Source: Corynebacterium suranareeae
GTDB taxonomy: Bacteria; Actinomycetota; Actinomycetes; Mycobacteriales; Mycobacteriaceae
DNA: 64,000 bases
Assembly: GCF_002355155.1 (NCBI RefSeq)
Contig: NZ_AP017369.1
Coordinates: 3,286,001-3,350,000 of the forward strand
Direction: 5' to 3'
Positions 9,571 to 19,345 of this stretch are shown piece by piece. Within the stretch, counting starts at the first letter, position 1; each line of letters starts with the position of its first letter. The notes under the pieces are model-generated. The model saw only the letters and a list, made by a program, of their open reading frames with translations. It was not told where the DNA came from and ran no database searches. The position numbers and the translations under genes are program-made.

Positions 9571-9601
9571 GAGGCCACATGGTATCACCGCTAGTGGCCT
9601 C
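9571..9601. repeat. Inverted repeat at the aftB start
   Basis: Perfect arms GAGGCCAC (9571-9578) and GTGGCCTC (9594-9601) are separated by 15 bases, immediately upstream of the aftB ATG. On the mRNA this hairpin would cover the place where a ribosome-binding site should be, and no clear Shine-Dalgarno sequence is visible. Confidence 0.75.
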
Positions 9602-9612
9602 TAACGTTAATG

Positions 9613-9634
9613 GACATGCTGGTCAGAGCATGTC
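9613..9634. repeat. Stem-loop in the ubiA-aftB gap
   Basis: Perfect arms GACATGCT (9613-9620) and AGCATGTC (9627-9634) with a six-base loop, 14 bases after the ubiA stop. No T-run follows on the minus strand, so it looks more like an mRNA-processing or stability hairpin than a terminator. Confidence 0.7.
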
Positions 9635-9647
9635 TATTCCTAAATAA

Positions 9648-10646
9648 TTAAAACATCGGCATGATGTACACGGCCATCACGATGCAGAATACCCACGCGA
9701 GGGCAAGCACCTGCAGAACTCTGTCGCTGAGTGCTACTTCATCAGGTGCACCTCCATCGCCGGTGTCTACGCCTGCTGCGTAACGCAAAATCGCGATGGT
9801 AAACGGCACCATGGAGATTTGGTACCACGGGCCTGCGTCTGTGGACTGCTGAGAAAGGTCAAAGCCCCACAGCGCATAGGACATAACCACGGCGGTGGCT
9901 GCCATGGTCCACACGAATCGAAGGTAGGTCGGGGTGTAGCTTTCCAAAGATTTACGGATCTTTGCGCCGGTGCGCTCGTGCAGGAGGATTTCTGCGTAGC
10001 GTTTGCCGGAGGCCATAAATAGGGAGCCAAATGCTGCAACCAGCAGGAACCATTGGGATAGTTCGATGCCTGCTGCCACACCACCGGCCATTGCACGGAG
10101 CATAAATCCAGAGGAGACCAGCGCAATATCGATCACTGGCATGTGCTTCCAACCAAAGCAGTAACCCAACTGCAAGGCGATGTAAACACCAATGACGCAA
10201 GCAAGAGCTACGCCGTCAGTGGCCAAAAATGACAGACCGATGGCCAAGACGATAAGTGCCACTGCCATGCCGTAGGCCATTCCTACTGGCAATACACCTG
10301 CAGCAATCGGACGGAAGCGCTTGGTTGGGTGCTCGCGGTCAGCTTCAACATCGCGGGCATCGTTGACCAGGTAGATAGCAGATGCGCCGAAGCAGAACAC
10401 GATGAACGCAATGGCAACGTCGACGAGTGTGCGCTGGTGGAAGATGGCATCTGCACCTGCAGCTAGTGGCGCTGCTAAAACTAGGGCGTTTTTCACCCAT
10501 TGCTTTGGGCGTAGCGCCTTCACCATGCCATCGGCGAGGTTTTTTGGCGGTTGGCGTTTCTTATTGTCTTCGAGTGCCGTGGTGTGTGGCTCAGAAGTTA
10601 AGAAGTTTTGGGTATCACGGTGATCTTGCGAGGCGTGTTCGCTCAC
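9648..10646 (-). CDS. ubiA: Decaprenyl-phosphate 5-phosphoribosyltransferase (UbiA/Rv3806c type)
   Basis: A 332-residue polytopic membrane protein of the UbiA prenyltransferase superfamily. After a polar N-terminal tail of about 45 residues come about nine hydrophobic segments. The substrate-binding Asn-Asp-x-x-Asp-x-x-x-Asp motif is clear at residues 95-103 (Asn95, Asp96, Asp99, Asp103), followed by Lys-Arg-Phe-Arg-Pro. The enzyme joins PRPP to decaprenyl phosphate, the first committed step to the arabinose donor of arabinogalactan. Its start codon overlaps the stop of the upstream PAP2 phosphatase gene by four bases (10643-10646), as expected for translational coupling of two successive steps of that pathway. 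Confidence 0.93.
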   Translation of the reverse strand: MSEHASQDHRDTQNFLTSEPHTTALEDNKKRQPPKNLADGMVKALRPKQWVKNALVLAAPLAAGADAIFHQRTLVDVAIAFIVFCFGASAIYLVNDARDVEADREHPTKRFRPIAAGVLPVGMAYGMAVALIVLAIGLSFLATDGVALACVIGVYIALQLGYCFGWKHMPVIDIALVSSGFMLRAMAGGVAAGIELSQWFLLVAAFGSLFMASGKRYAEILLHERTGAKIRKSLESYTPTYLRFVWTMAATAVVMSYALWGFDLSQQSTDAGPWYQISMVPFTIAILRYAAGVDTGDGGAPDEVALSDRVLQVLALAWVFCIVMAVYIMPMF

Positions 10647-11152
10647 TTCGTTGCCCTTTCAATCTTATGGACGGCCTCTGCGGTTGCAGCTCCAAGCAGT
10701 GCGCCAGCTAGCACATCCGTTGGGTAGTGTACGCCCAGCACCATTCGTGACAATGCCATGATTGGAATTCCAAGTAGTGGCACGGGTGATTTGGTGATGC
10801 GCGCAAGATACACCATTGTGGCGGTCGTTGAGGTCGCATGTGAAGAAGGAAAGCTTAGCTTTGAGGGGGTGCCCACGCCAATTTTGATGGCTGGGTCATG
10901 TGGTCTTGCCCTGCGTACGACGCGTTTGATAATTACTGACGCTGCGTGGCTTGCCAGGGCCGCAACAAACAGCCCTGCCCAGGAACGACGACGCTTTTTA
11001 TCTAGCACTGCGCCACCCGCACCGAGTGTTAGCCATCCTGCAGCGTGCTCGCCGAGCAAGCTTAGGCCTCTTGCAGTTGGCAAGATTCCTGGGGCATCCA
11101 TCAGTTGATCTTGGATGCTTACCAAGATCTGTACTTCTTTATTGCTCATCAA
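10643..11152 (-). CDS. PAP2-family phosphatase, DPPR phosphatase candidate (Rv3807c type)
   Basis: A 169-residue membrane protein with the three PAP2 phosphatase motifs: a Lys-x6-Arg-Pro-like block (Lys-Arg-Val-Val-Arg-Arg-Ala-Arg-Pro), the central Pro-Ser-Ser-His, and Ser-Arg-x-x-x-Gly-x-His-Tyr-Pro-Thr-Asp. In mycobacteria the homologue between glfT2 and ubiA is proposed to dephosphorylate decaprenyl-phosphoryl-5-phosphoribose. Both gene ends overlap their neighbours: about 14 bases with glfT2 and four with ubiA. Two adjacent ATG codons open the gene, and the choice changes one residue only. The phosphatase class is clear. The specific substrate is inferred from the operon. Confidence 0.88.
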   Translation of the reverse strand: MMSNKEVQILVSIQDQLMDAPGILPTARGLSLLGEHAAGWLTLGAGGAVLDKKRRRSWAGLFVAALASHAASVIIKRVVRRARPHDPAIKIGVGTPSKLSFPSSHATSTTATMVYLARITKSPVPLLGIPIMALSRMVLGVHYPTDVLAGALLGAATAEAVHKIERATK

Positions 11153-13109
11153 AGACCTTTCCCCAGGCTTCGCGGCTGACTAGCTCAGGATGAGCTGCGC
11201 GGTATTTACGGCTGAGTTCTTCGAATCGCTCTGCTACCTGCTTTTGCAGTGCGCGTGCTTCTTTACCTAGTTCTTTGGCTTTGTCACGGTCGCGTTTGCG
11301 ATAGACCACGCCGCGTCCATCTGCTGTGGTGACGGTTGCGCCGTCTACTCGGGACAAGCTGAACCAGCGAGCTTCAATGGGAGCAAAGTTTGCCTGTGGG
11401 ACTTCGTGGTGGGAGGCATCTTCTTTAGACAGCGAGTGCTTTAGTCCCTTTGCTAGCCACATCGCCTTTTTAATTGGCGCGAGACGTCCACCGATGTCTT
11501 TGGTGGGAACTCCCGGCGCGCCGCTAGGCCTTGGTAGTTCCGTGGCGCTTGGTAGCACAACGGCGTCTGGGTAGGTTTTGCGGATTGCTGCGATGCGAGG
11601 CAGTGAGGTGTCCAGGATGGAGAACAGCTGGTCAGGGCCTGCAAGGAAGTCCTTCATCGCTTCGTTCTGGATTGCCACGGTGGAGTATTCCAGGCAGAGC
11701 AGGTGCTTGAAGGTGGCTTTTTGCATTGAACGCACAATGCCATCGACGCTGCCCTCGTGGTACATCGCTGCAACTACGAGGCGGTTGCGGAGATGGAAAT
11801 AGGCTTGCCAGTCGATGGCGTCGTCTTTGTCTGACCATGCCATGTGCCAGATTGCGATTCCTGGCCACGTTGCAGTGGGGAATCCTGCTTTGCGGGCACG
11901 CAGTCCGTATTCGGCGTCATCCCATTTGATAAAGAGTGGGAGTGGTTGTCCGATTTGTTCTGCTACGACGCGTGGGATCATGCACATCCACCAGCCGTTG
12001 AAGTCAACGTCGATGCGGCGGTGCAGGTCGCGGGAGTTTGGTGCGTCTGGTTTATCGTCAAACTTGCCGCGATCGTGCAGTGGGTGTGTGGAGAAGTCGT
12101 GGTCGTAGTGCACGTGTGGTGCAGCAGTCCACATGAAATCGTGTCCGCCTACGACTTCACCCATGGTGTGGAGGTGGCTGCGCTCTTGGAGGTTGAGCAT
12201 TTGTCCGCCGACCAAAATGGGTGACTTGGCGTAGCGTGCCACTTGTAGTGCACGCAGCACTGAATCTGGTTCGATGGCGATATCGTCATCCATGTACAGG
12301 ATGTATGGGCTTTGGGCTGCACCGGCAGCGCCTTTGCCGTCCACTCCTCCTAGAGCTTCGAACATGATTCGGGAGTAGCCGCCTGATCCACCGAGGTTGC
12401 CTTGGCGGAATTCAAAGAAGCGATCGCCAAAATGCTCAACGGCTGCTTTGTAGCCAGGCTCATCAGCGGGGTGTTTATTACCCTGATCAGGCATGATGAC
12501 GGTATCGATAACTGCATCAACTGCTGGGTCTGAGGCTAGTGCTTCCAGTGCTGCAACCGCGTCCGCTGGGCGGTTGAAGGTGGGGATGCCGACTGTTGCG
12601 CGGGCTTCGAAGGGGCCAACTTCGGTTCCATCTGGCATCACCTGTGCTTTGGGTGCGCATGGTGCGAACCAACCTGCTTCTTCGACGGTCGCATCTGTTT
12701 CGGCGGTGAGGTCGAACCAGATCCAGCCACCATCTTCGAAAGGCGCTAAGGAGACTTCGAATTCGATGTAGTCATCTTTGACTACGGATCCGGTGATTCC
12801 GATGCGCGCTCCATCGATCTTTGAGCGGTACAGGTCGACGCGTGCTTCGCCAGAGACTTTCAGTTTTAATACGACGGAGTCGAGTTGTGACCAGCGCCGC
12901 CAGTAGCTTGCAGGGAATGCGTTGAAGTAGGTCTGGAAAGACACTTCGGCACCTGCGGGGACGGATACGCTAAAACGGTCGTCCCATTCCAGGCGTTCTT
13001 TATTGCTTTCAGCTTCAAGCAGGTACAAAGACCTGACATCCGCTGGTTCGCCGCGCCTCGGCAGGAGCACTCGCTGTAGTTGCTCAACCGCCAGGTTTGT
13101 TGCGCTCAT
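11139..13109 (-). CDS. glfT2: Galactofuranosyltransferase GlfT2
   Basis: A protein of about 656 residues starting at ATG 13109, preceded by AAGGGTGAAG. A GTG ten codons upstream is less likely, because it would put that site inside the gene. An N-terminal beta-sandwich precedes a GT2 (GT-A fold) domain with the metal-binding Tyr-Met-Asp-Asp-Asp near residue 256, the acceptor-site block Trp-Asp-Asp-Ala-Glu-Tyr-Gly-Leu-Arg and a downstream His-Met-Ala-Trp. The C-terminal part is helical and highly charged. The enzyme polymerises most of the galactan with alternating beta-1,5 and beta-1,6 links from UDP-galactofuranose. It is the first gene of the glfT2-PAP2-ubiA-aftB-cmt2 run. Its donor is made by glf, about 5 kb away. 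Confidence 0.95.
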   Translation of the reverse strand: MSATNLAVEQLQRVLLPRRGEPADVRSLYLLEAESNKERLEWDDRFSVSVPAGAEVSFQTYFNAFPASYWRRWSQLDSVVLKLKVSGEARVDLYRSKIDGARIGITGSVVKDDYIEFEVSLAPFEDGGWIWFDLTAETDATVEEAGWFAPCAPKAQVMPDGTEVGPFEARATVGIPTFNRPADAVAALEALASDPAVDAVIDTVIMPDQGNKHPADEPGYKAAVEHFGDRFFEFRQGNLGGSGGYSRIMFEALGGVDGKGAAGAAQSPYILYMDDDIAIEPDSVLRALQVARYAKSPILVGGQMLNLQERSHLHTMGEVVGGHDFMWTAAPHVHYDHDFSTHPLHDRGKFDDKPDAPNSRDLHRRIDVDFNGWWMCMIPRVVAEQIGQPLPLFIKWDDAEYGLRARKAGFPTATWPGIAIWHMAWSDKDDAIDWQAYFHLRNRLVVAAMYHEGSVDGIVRSMQKATFKHLLCLEYSTVAIQNEAMKDFLAGPDQLFSILDTSLPRIAAIRKTYPDAVVLPSATELPRPSGAPGVPTKDIGGRLAPIKKAMWLAKGLKHSLSKEDASHHEVPQANFAPIEARWFSLSRVDGATVTTADGRGVVYRKRDRDKAKELGKEARALQKQVAERFEELSRKYRAAHPELVSREAWGKVFDEQ

Positions 13110-13310
13110 TGACGTATCTTCACCCTTCATTGAACTCACAATTTATCTTGCCTAAGCGTAGTATCCGCACCCCGCATTCACAGAACTTACGCGCCGAATT
13201 CCTCCATGGAAGATCCTGGCAATTATATGAAATTTCCGGTTTAGCTGGTCAATCTTTAAAAAATTTTGCTTTTCGACGCCCCAACCCGCCAATGTTGAGA
13301 TCTGGTCACA

Positions 13311-14765
13311 ATGTCAGTTTTTGATAGATTATTGCCCTTTGTCGGACGTACCCTGGCGGGCATGCGACTTCTTTCACTGCCCAAAACCAACAACACTGTT
13401 GCTGGACTTGCAGCAGGAACTTTGCTGTTGCTGTCCATTCCTTTAGCCCCTGATGCTGCTGCGCAAACCGCTGTCCAGGACACTGTTGAGATAACAGTGC
13501 TGGATATGGCGGATGAAATTGCGCCCGAGGATGAAGATTTTCTCAGTACAGAAACACCGAAGATTGATTTTCCTCCTGAAGTCTCGGCAGTCCGCTACAT
13601 TACTTTCGAAGACAACTCCGACAACCTCAACGATGATGTTGAAGAGTATCTGCGGGCAGAACACCCAGAGTGGATCCAATCAGATTCTTTTGCTCCAGGC
13701 GAAGTCATTATTGCTGTCGGCTTTGACCCAAACACCATGGGCGCTTATGCAGGCAATGACGTTGCAGCTGCCACGGGAATTGCTGAACAAGACCGGATAG
13801 ACGGCATTAATGATTCCATGCGTCCCATTCTTCAAGATGGCCGTACTGCGTTAGCCATGTACGAAGGTGCAAAATCCGTTGCTGATACTTCGGTTGTTGC
13901 AGAAAAATCTAGCGCTAGCGGTGGAGTTATCGCTGCTATTTTTGGTGGCATTGCAGCTCTTGTCGCCATAGTCGTAGCGTGGGCAGTAGGTTATGAACGC
14001 AAGAAAACTGCAGAAAAAGCACGCACAAAATTTGATTATGCATCAAATCATTATGGTGAAGTCGCCCAGCAACTCGACGGCATAAACGTTCGCGCCCACT
14101 CATTGACATCGCCTTTGGCTAACGATGAGTTGCGACGCCAGTGGGAAGACGTCAATACTCGTTTCCTTGAAGTCAATGAAATTTTCGGCAATCTAGATGG
14201 TTTGTCACATGCTTCGAGCAACAAAGCTTTCAGAAAAGCAGCCCCCGAGATCGAGAAAGCTCACACTGCGGTAACACAGATGGAGACCGCTCAGAAAAAC
14301 ATCGACACTCTCTACGATATGGAGCACGGCAACGAAGATGTTCGTCGCCGTGAGTTGACTCGCTTGCGTTCCGATATGCAGGAAGCTCGTCAAGATATCA
14401 ATGACAAAGATGCGGTTGTTGATGATGTCCTGCGCACACTCATTCAACGCACGGAAACTATCACCCCAGCAGCCCCAGACTTCATGGATCAATATGCCCG
14501 TTTGATTCGTGATTACGCAGTCGCGCTCAAGGGGGTGGAGAAAAACTTGGAAGCAGTTGAACAGACCACTGATCGCACTACCCCAGCAATTTATGATGAC
14601 AACTGGCGTGTGGGTACGGGCTATAACTCGTGGGTTCCGTACTCCATGATCAGCACGTGGCATGCCGCTGATGCCAGTGCAGCCTCTTCTGCTTCTTCCT
14701 CTGGTTCTTCCAATACCACGTTTAGCAGTGGGTTTAGCGGCGCCGGAGGTAGCTCCAGCTGGTAA
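13311..14765 (+). CDS. Secreted/membrane TPM-like protein of unknown function
   Basis: A 484-residue protein with an N-terminal export signal (hydrophobic about residues 28-51, ending Ala-Ala-Ala-Gln) and an extracytoplasmic domain of about 150 residues with the alternating pattern of TPM/DUF5129 proteins. One membrane helix follows (about 204-226), then a long helical, charged, probably coiled-coil region (about 230-430). The tail is a Ser/Gly-rich segment ending Gly-Ala-Gly-Gly-Ser-Ser-Ser-Trp, typical of YgcG/TPM-type proteins. No enzyme motif is visible. It lies divergent to glfT2 and its last 32 bases overlap the 3' end of the convergent PAP2 gene. Confidence 0.82.
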   Translation: MSVFDRLLPFVGRTLAGMRLLSLPKTNNTVAGLAAGTLLLLSIPLAPDAAAQTAVQDTVEITVLDMADEIAPEDEDFLSTETPKIDFPPEVSAVRYITFEDNSDNLNDDVEEYLRAEHPEWIQSDSFAPGEVIIAVGFDPNTMGAYAGNDVAAATGIAEQDRIDGINDSMRPILQDGRTALAMYEGAKSVADTSVVAEKSSASGGVIAAIFGGIAALVAIVVAWAVGYERKKTAEKARTKFDYASNHYGEVAQQLDGINVRAHSLTSPLANDELRRQWEDVNTRFLEVNEIFGNLDGLSHASSNKAFRKAAPEIEKAHTAVTQMETAQKNIDTLYDMEHGNEDVRRRELTRLRSDMQEARQDINDKDAVVDDVLRTLIQRTETITPAAPDFMDQYARLIRDYAVALKGVEKNLEAVEQTTDRTTPAIYDDNWRVGTGYNSWVPYSMISTWHAADASAASSASSSGSSNTTFSSGFSGAGGSSSW

Positions 14766-15213
14766 TGACAATCACGGGGATCACTGCCCCGATGGCCCAG
14801 CCCACAAGCACATCGCTGGGCCAATGGACACCTACATAAAGCCTGGATAGTCCCACGAGGAGAGCTAACACCCACAGCATTATTTTCCACCATTTGTTCG
14901 CAAAATAGCCTATTGCAACAGCACACGCTGCAACCCCCACAGCGTGACCTGAAGGCAGAGAAAAGTTTGTTTCTTCTACCAGGTGAAAAGCTATATCTGG
15001 GCGTGGTCTTTCCAATAGTTTTTTCAGAAAATGGCTTGCCAGGTTAGCAAGCCCCACAGCAAGTGGTGCGATGACATTTTTCTGCCACACACCCCACACC
15101 AATGAGTAGATAAACATCAGCGTCGGCCCTGTGAGCTGAGTAAATAAAATAATCATTGGTGTCAGCACAGCTATCCGAATGTCGATGAGTACATCTAGAA
15201 TTAACTGATCCAC
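14734..15213 (-). CDS. Second PAP2-family membrane phosphatase
   Basis: A 159-residue polytopic protein with the PAP2 motifs: Lys-Lys-Leu-Leu-Glu-Arg-Pro-Arg-Pro, the catalytic Pro-Ser-Gly-His, and Ser-Arg-Leu-Tyr-Val-Gly-Val-His-Trp-Pro-Ser-Asp. It resembles undecaprenyl-pyrophosphate or lipid phosphate phosphatases. The substrate is unknown, but the surrounding arabinogalactan genes make a polyprenyl-phosphate plausible. Nine bases separate it from the membrane protein gene upstream, so the two are probably one operon. Its end overlaps the convergent TPM-like gene. Confidence 0.86.
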   Translation of the reverse strand: MDQLILDVLIDIRIAVLTPMIILFTQLTGPTLMFIYSLVWGVWQKNVIAPLAVGLANLASHFLKKLLERPRPDIAFHLVEETNFSLPSGHAVGVAACAVAIGYFANKWWKIMLWVLALLVGLSRLYVGVHWPSDVLVGWAIGAVIPVIVITSWSYLRRR

Positions 15214-15222
15214 TAGCGGTCC

Positions 15223-15828
15223 CTAGGTGAGAATGAACGCATAGCTCACAGCAACAGCGACTATGCCGGCCACTACTCCGGCGCAAATTTCAGCTAATGT
15301 GTGGTGCTTAATTTTCATACGTGACCAGGCTGTTACGGGAGTAAACAACAAAGCTAGAAGCCACCACATAGACACTGTTAAACCTAAGAAACTAACGAGG
15401 CAGACCCATAAGCCCACATGCACCGAGGCTTTAATTTTCATCGTCACCGCACTAAACACTGCAAGGAAAATCAGGGCAGAAAATACCCCATCCCATATCA
15501 GTTGCGGTGTTTCAAGTACTCCCAGCAGGAAAAGTAAGACGATGACGCACACAATGATCCCAACAAAAATTAGCCCCCGTTGAGATCGTGCAGTGACGTG
15601 GTGGTTTCCTACTTTGCCAAGGCGCATGAGGCTAATGATCAAGATCATGGGGACAACGCCTGTTCCCAGTGCCGCCACAATTCCTAATGTCCAGGATCTG
15701 GTCACACCACCCAAGATGAGGAAGAACACGATATTTAGTACCCACGGTGCACAGATTTCGCTGACCACTCGCGCAAATAATTCGCTTTGGTTTTTATGCT
15801 TCACGGCTGTTGTCACAGTATTCACCAT
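15223..15828 (-). CDS. Polytopic membrane protein next to PAP2 phosphatase
   Basis: A protein of about 201 residues (ATG 15828; a start seven codons upstream is also open) with about six hydrophobic helices and very short loops. It contains Ser-Gln-Arg-Gly-Leu-Ile-Phe-Val-Gly and ends in a helix facing the downstream PAP2 gene. It contains a His-His-Thr-Leu-Ala-Glu-Ile-Cys-Ala-Gly-Val motif resembling the last helix pair of PAP2-superfamily proteins, so it may be a diverged, catalytically incomplete PAP2 relative that lacks the Pro-Ser-Gly-His block. The function is unknown. Confidence 0.72.
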   Translation of the reverse strand: MVNTVTTAVKHKNQSELFARVVSEICAPWVLNIVFFLILGGVTRSWTLGIVAALGTGVVPMILIISLMRLGKVGNHHVTARSQRGLIFVGIIVCVIVLLFLLGVLETPQLIWDGVFSALIFLAVFSAVTMKIKASVHVGLWVCLVSFLGLTVSMWWLLALLFTPVTAWSRMKIKHHTLAEICAGVVAGIVAVAVSYAFILT

Positions 15829-16064
15829 ATAGTGCCTGTTTTGTTCCACTCTGCGGACTGTGGTTCAACCACAGGTTTTATTCAGAACTCCTTCACTGGG
15901 GGTAATTGCTTAAGGCTATATTTTGCCAATTTCCCCATCAAGTGCTCGTGAAACGCATGCAAAGCATCATTTGCAGGAATCACAAACGGGGGCAAGTTGA
16001 ATGAGCTGTGACACGTTATTGAGTAGAAAGTGAGTCAGAACACTTTCCATTGAAGGAGGATGCT

Positions 16065-17855
16065 TTGCCGGAACAGGACTTAACCACCTTAGCTACCAAT
16101 TGGCTTCAATCTTTTGAAAAGGCCACCACAAGCTCCAGCGCTAATGAAGCTGCGGATGCTGTCATTGAGCTTTTTGAAGACGATGGCTACTGGCGTGATC
16201 TTTTAGCATTCACGTGGAATCTCACCACAGCAGAAGGCGTGAATGAGATTGCCGACATGATTCGAAACACTTGGCCATCAAGCAAGTTGCACAAGGTAGA
16301 ACTCACCGACACCCCTGCTGATGAAGGCGACGGCGTGACCCGTGTGCATTTTTCTTGCGAGTCCGCAGACTTCAAGTGCACCGGCATTGTTCGCCTTCGA
16401 AATGGTAAGGCGTGGACACTTTTGACCTCTGCTCGTGAACTTTTGGATCATCCAGAACCAAAGGGACGCAAACGCGAATTGGGGGCAGTCCACGGACAAA
16501 GCGAGGACAATCGAAATTGGACCGACCGCAAGAATGACCGCCAGGCGGCCTTGGGAGTCACCGAACAGCCCTACACGTTAATTGTGGGTGGTGGACAAGG
16601 CGGAATTGCATTGGGTGCACGACTTAAACGTCTGGGCGTACCTACCTTGATTATCGATAAAGCCTCACGCCCCGGCGATCAATGGCGGAGCCGCTACCAC
16701 TCCCTGTGCCTGCATGATCCAGTCTGGTACGACCACCTCCCATTCCTCCCCTTCCCAGATCACTGGCCCGTATTTACTCCAAAGGACAAGATGGGCGATT
16801 GGTTGGAACACTATGTCGGGATTATGGATCTTGATTATTGGACTCACACAGAATGCCTTCGCGCCGCATTCAATGAGGACACCAAGCAATGGGATGTCAC
16901 CGTTAATAAAGATGGTGCTGAAACAACGTTGCACCCGACTCACTTGGTGATGGCTACTGGCATGTCTGGTAAACCGAACCGTCCTACTCTTCCTGGCCAG
17001 GGCAACTTCAAGGGAGAAATTCGCCACTCCTCCGAGCACCCTGGTGGAGATGTAGATCGCGGCAAGAATGTAGTAGTCCTGGGTGCTAATAACTCAGCGC
17101 ATGATATTTGTGCCGACCTTTATGCCAACGGTGCACACCCAGTGATGATCCAAAGGTCATCCACCCACATTGTGCGCTCTGATTCGTTGATGCGAGAGGT
17201 ATTCGGCCCTCTATATTCAGAAGATGCAGTGGAAGCTGGAATTGATACTGACACTGCTGATCTTTTGTTTGCTTCATGGCCGTATAAAGTTTTGCCAGGT
17301 GTCCAGAAGCAGGCCTTTGACAAAATCCGTGAAGACGACAAGGAATTCTACGACAAGCTTGAAGCAGCTGGGTTCTTGTTAGATTTCGGCGATGATGATT
17401 CGGGCTTGTTCTTGAAGTACCTGCGCCGTGGCTCTGGGTATTACATCGACGTTGGTGCATCTGAGCTGGTCGCCGATGGAAAGATCCCAGTTCGTTCCAA
17501 TGTGAACATCGCAGATGTTAAGGAAAACTCTGTGGTTCTCTCCGATGGATCCGAACTGCCCGCAGATGTGATCGTTTTAGCCACAGGCTATGGAAACATG
17601 AACAACTGGGTGGCAGAGCTGGTGGATCAGGAAACTGCGGACAAGGTTGGCCCATGTTGGGGTCTTGGCTCCGATACCACTAAGGATCCCGGCCCCTGGG
17701 AGGGCGAGCTGCGCAATATGTGGAAGCCAACCAGCGTGGAGGCGTTGTGGTTCCATGGTGGAAATCTCCACCAATCACGCCACTACTCGCGGTACCTGTC
17801 CATGCAGCTAAAAGCTCGCTACGAAGGCATGGATACCCCTGTATACAGCAAGTAA
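16065..17855 (+). CDS. Flavin-containing monooxygenase with N-terminal NTF2-like domain
   Basis: A protein of about 596 residues. The start is the TTG at 16065, since AAGGAGG (16053-16059) lies five bases before it; a TTG five codons upstream would overlap that site. Residues about 1-130 look like a SnoaL/NTF2-type fold. The rest is a class B flavoprotein monooxygenase. It has the FAD Rossmann motif Val-Gly-Gly-Gly-Gln-Gly-Gly and a fingerprint region around Phe-Lys-Gly-Glu-Ile-Arg-His-Ser-Ser-Glu-His. A second, NADPH-binding Rossmann motif follows (Leu-Gly-Ala-Asn-Asn-Ser-Ala-His-Asp), and then Ala-Thr-Gly-Tyr near the end. The substrate is unknown; such enzymes oxidise N, S or carbonyl groups. 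The gene stands alone and ends in a shared terminator with glf. Confidence 0.88.
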   Translation: MPEQDLTTLATNWLQSFEKATTSSSANEAADAVIELFEDDGYWRDLLAFTWNLTTAEGVNEIADMIRNTWPSSKLHKVELTDTPADEGDGVTRVHFSCESADFKCTGIVRLRNGKAWTLLTSARELLDHPEPKGRKRELGAVHGQSEDNRNWTDRKNDRQAALGVTEQPYTLIVGGGQGGIALGARLKRLGVPTLIIDKASRPGDQWRSRYHSLCLHDPVWYDHLPFLPFPDHWPVFTPKDKMGDWLEHYVGIMDLDYWTHTECLRAAFNEDTKQWDVTVNKDGAETTLHPTHLVMATGMSGKPNRPTLPGQGNFKGEIRHSSEHPGGDVDRGKNVVVLGANNSAHDICADLYANGAHPVMIQRSSTHIVRSDSLMREVFGPLYSEDAVEAGIDTDTADLLFASWPYKVLPGVQKQAFDKIREDDKEFYDKLEAAGFLLDFGDDDSGLFLKYLRRGSGYYIDVGASELVADGKIPVRSNVNIADVKENSVVLSDGSELPADVIVLATGYGNMNNWVAELVDQETADKVGPCWGLGSDTTKDPGPWEGELRNMWKPTSVEALWFHGGNLHQSRHYSRYLSMQLKARYEGMDTPVYSK

Positions 17856-17860
17856 AGTAA

Positions 17861-17890
17861 AAACTCTCCCACCTTGTGGGAGAGTTTTTT
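17861..17890. terminator. Bidirectional terminator between monooxygenase gene and glf
   Basis: Arms AAACTCTCCCAC (17861-17872) and GTGGGAGAGTTT (17876-17887) with a three-base loop and flanking A/T runs on both sides. Confidence 0.92.
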
Positions 17891-17895
17891 AACTT

Positions 17896-19116
<1,221 letters not shown>

Positions 19117-19220
19117 TTACATTCGTCGTGGTGGACATTTCAGACACCCTTTTTAAGGCCAGTTTCTCCAGTTAGCAGCACATATCTACGCCCAGCCACC
19201 TTTTTAAATTTCACAGACTA

Positions 19221-19237
19221 TTACCAAGTTGCGACAC
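19221..19237. promoter_or_regulatory. Second copy of the 17-base cmt2-type motif
   Basis: TTACCAAGTTGCGACAC matches 16 of 17 bases of 7472-7488. It lies about 110 bases upstream of the GTG start of the PGRP amidase gene. Both target genes encode exported envelope enzymes. Confidence 0.4.
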
Positions 19238-19345
19238 ACCCTTCGAAACTTCAGTCACATAGGTACCATTATCCCCAGAAGTGCACTAGGCTTCTCAGTT
19301 GTTTCATATAGTCTCAGCCGCACCAATATCATCAGGGAGAACATC

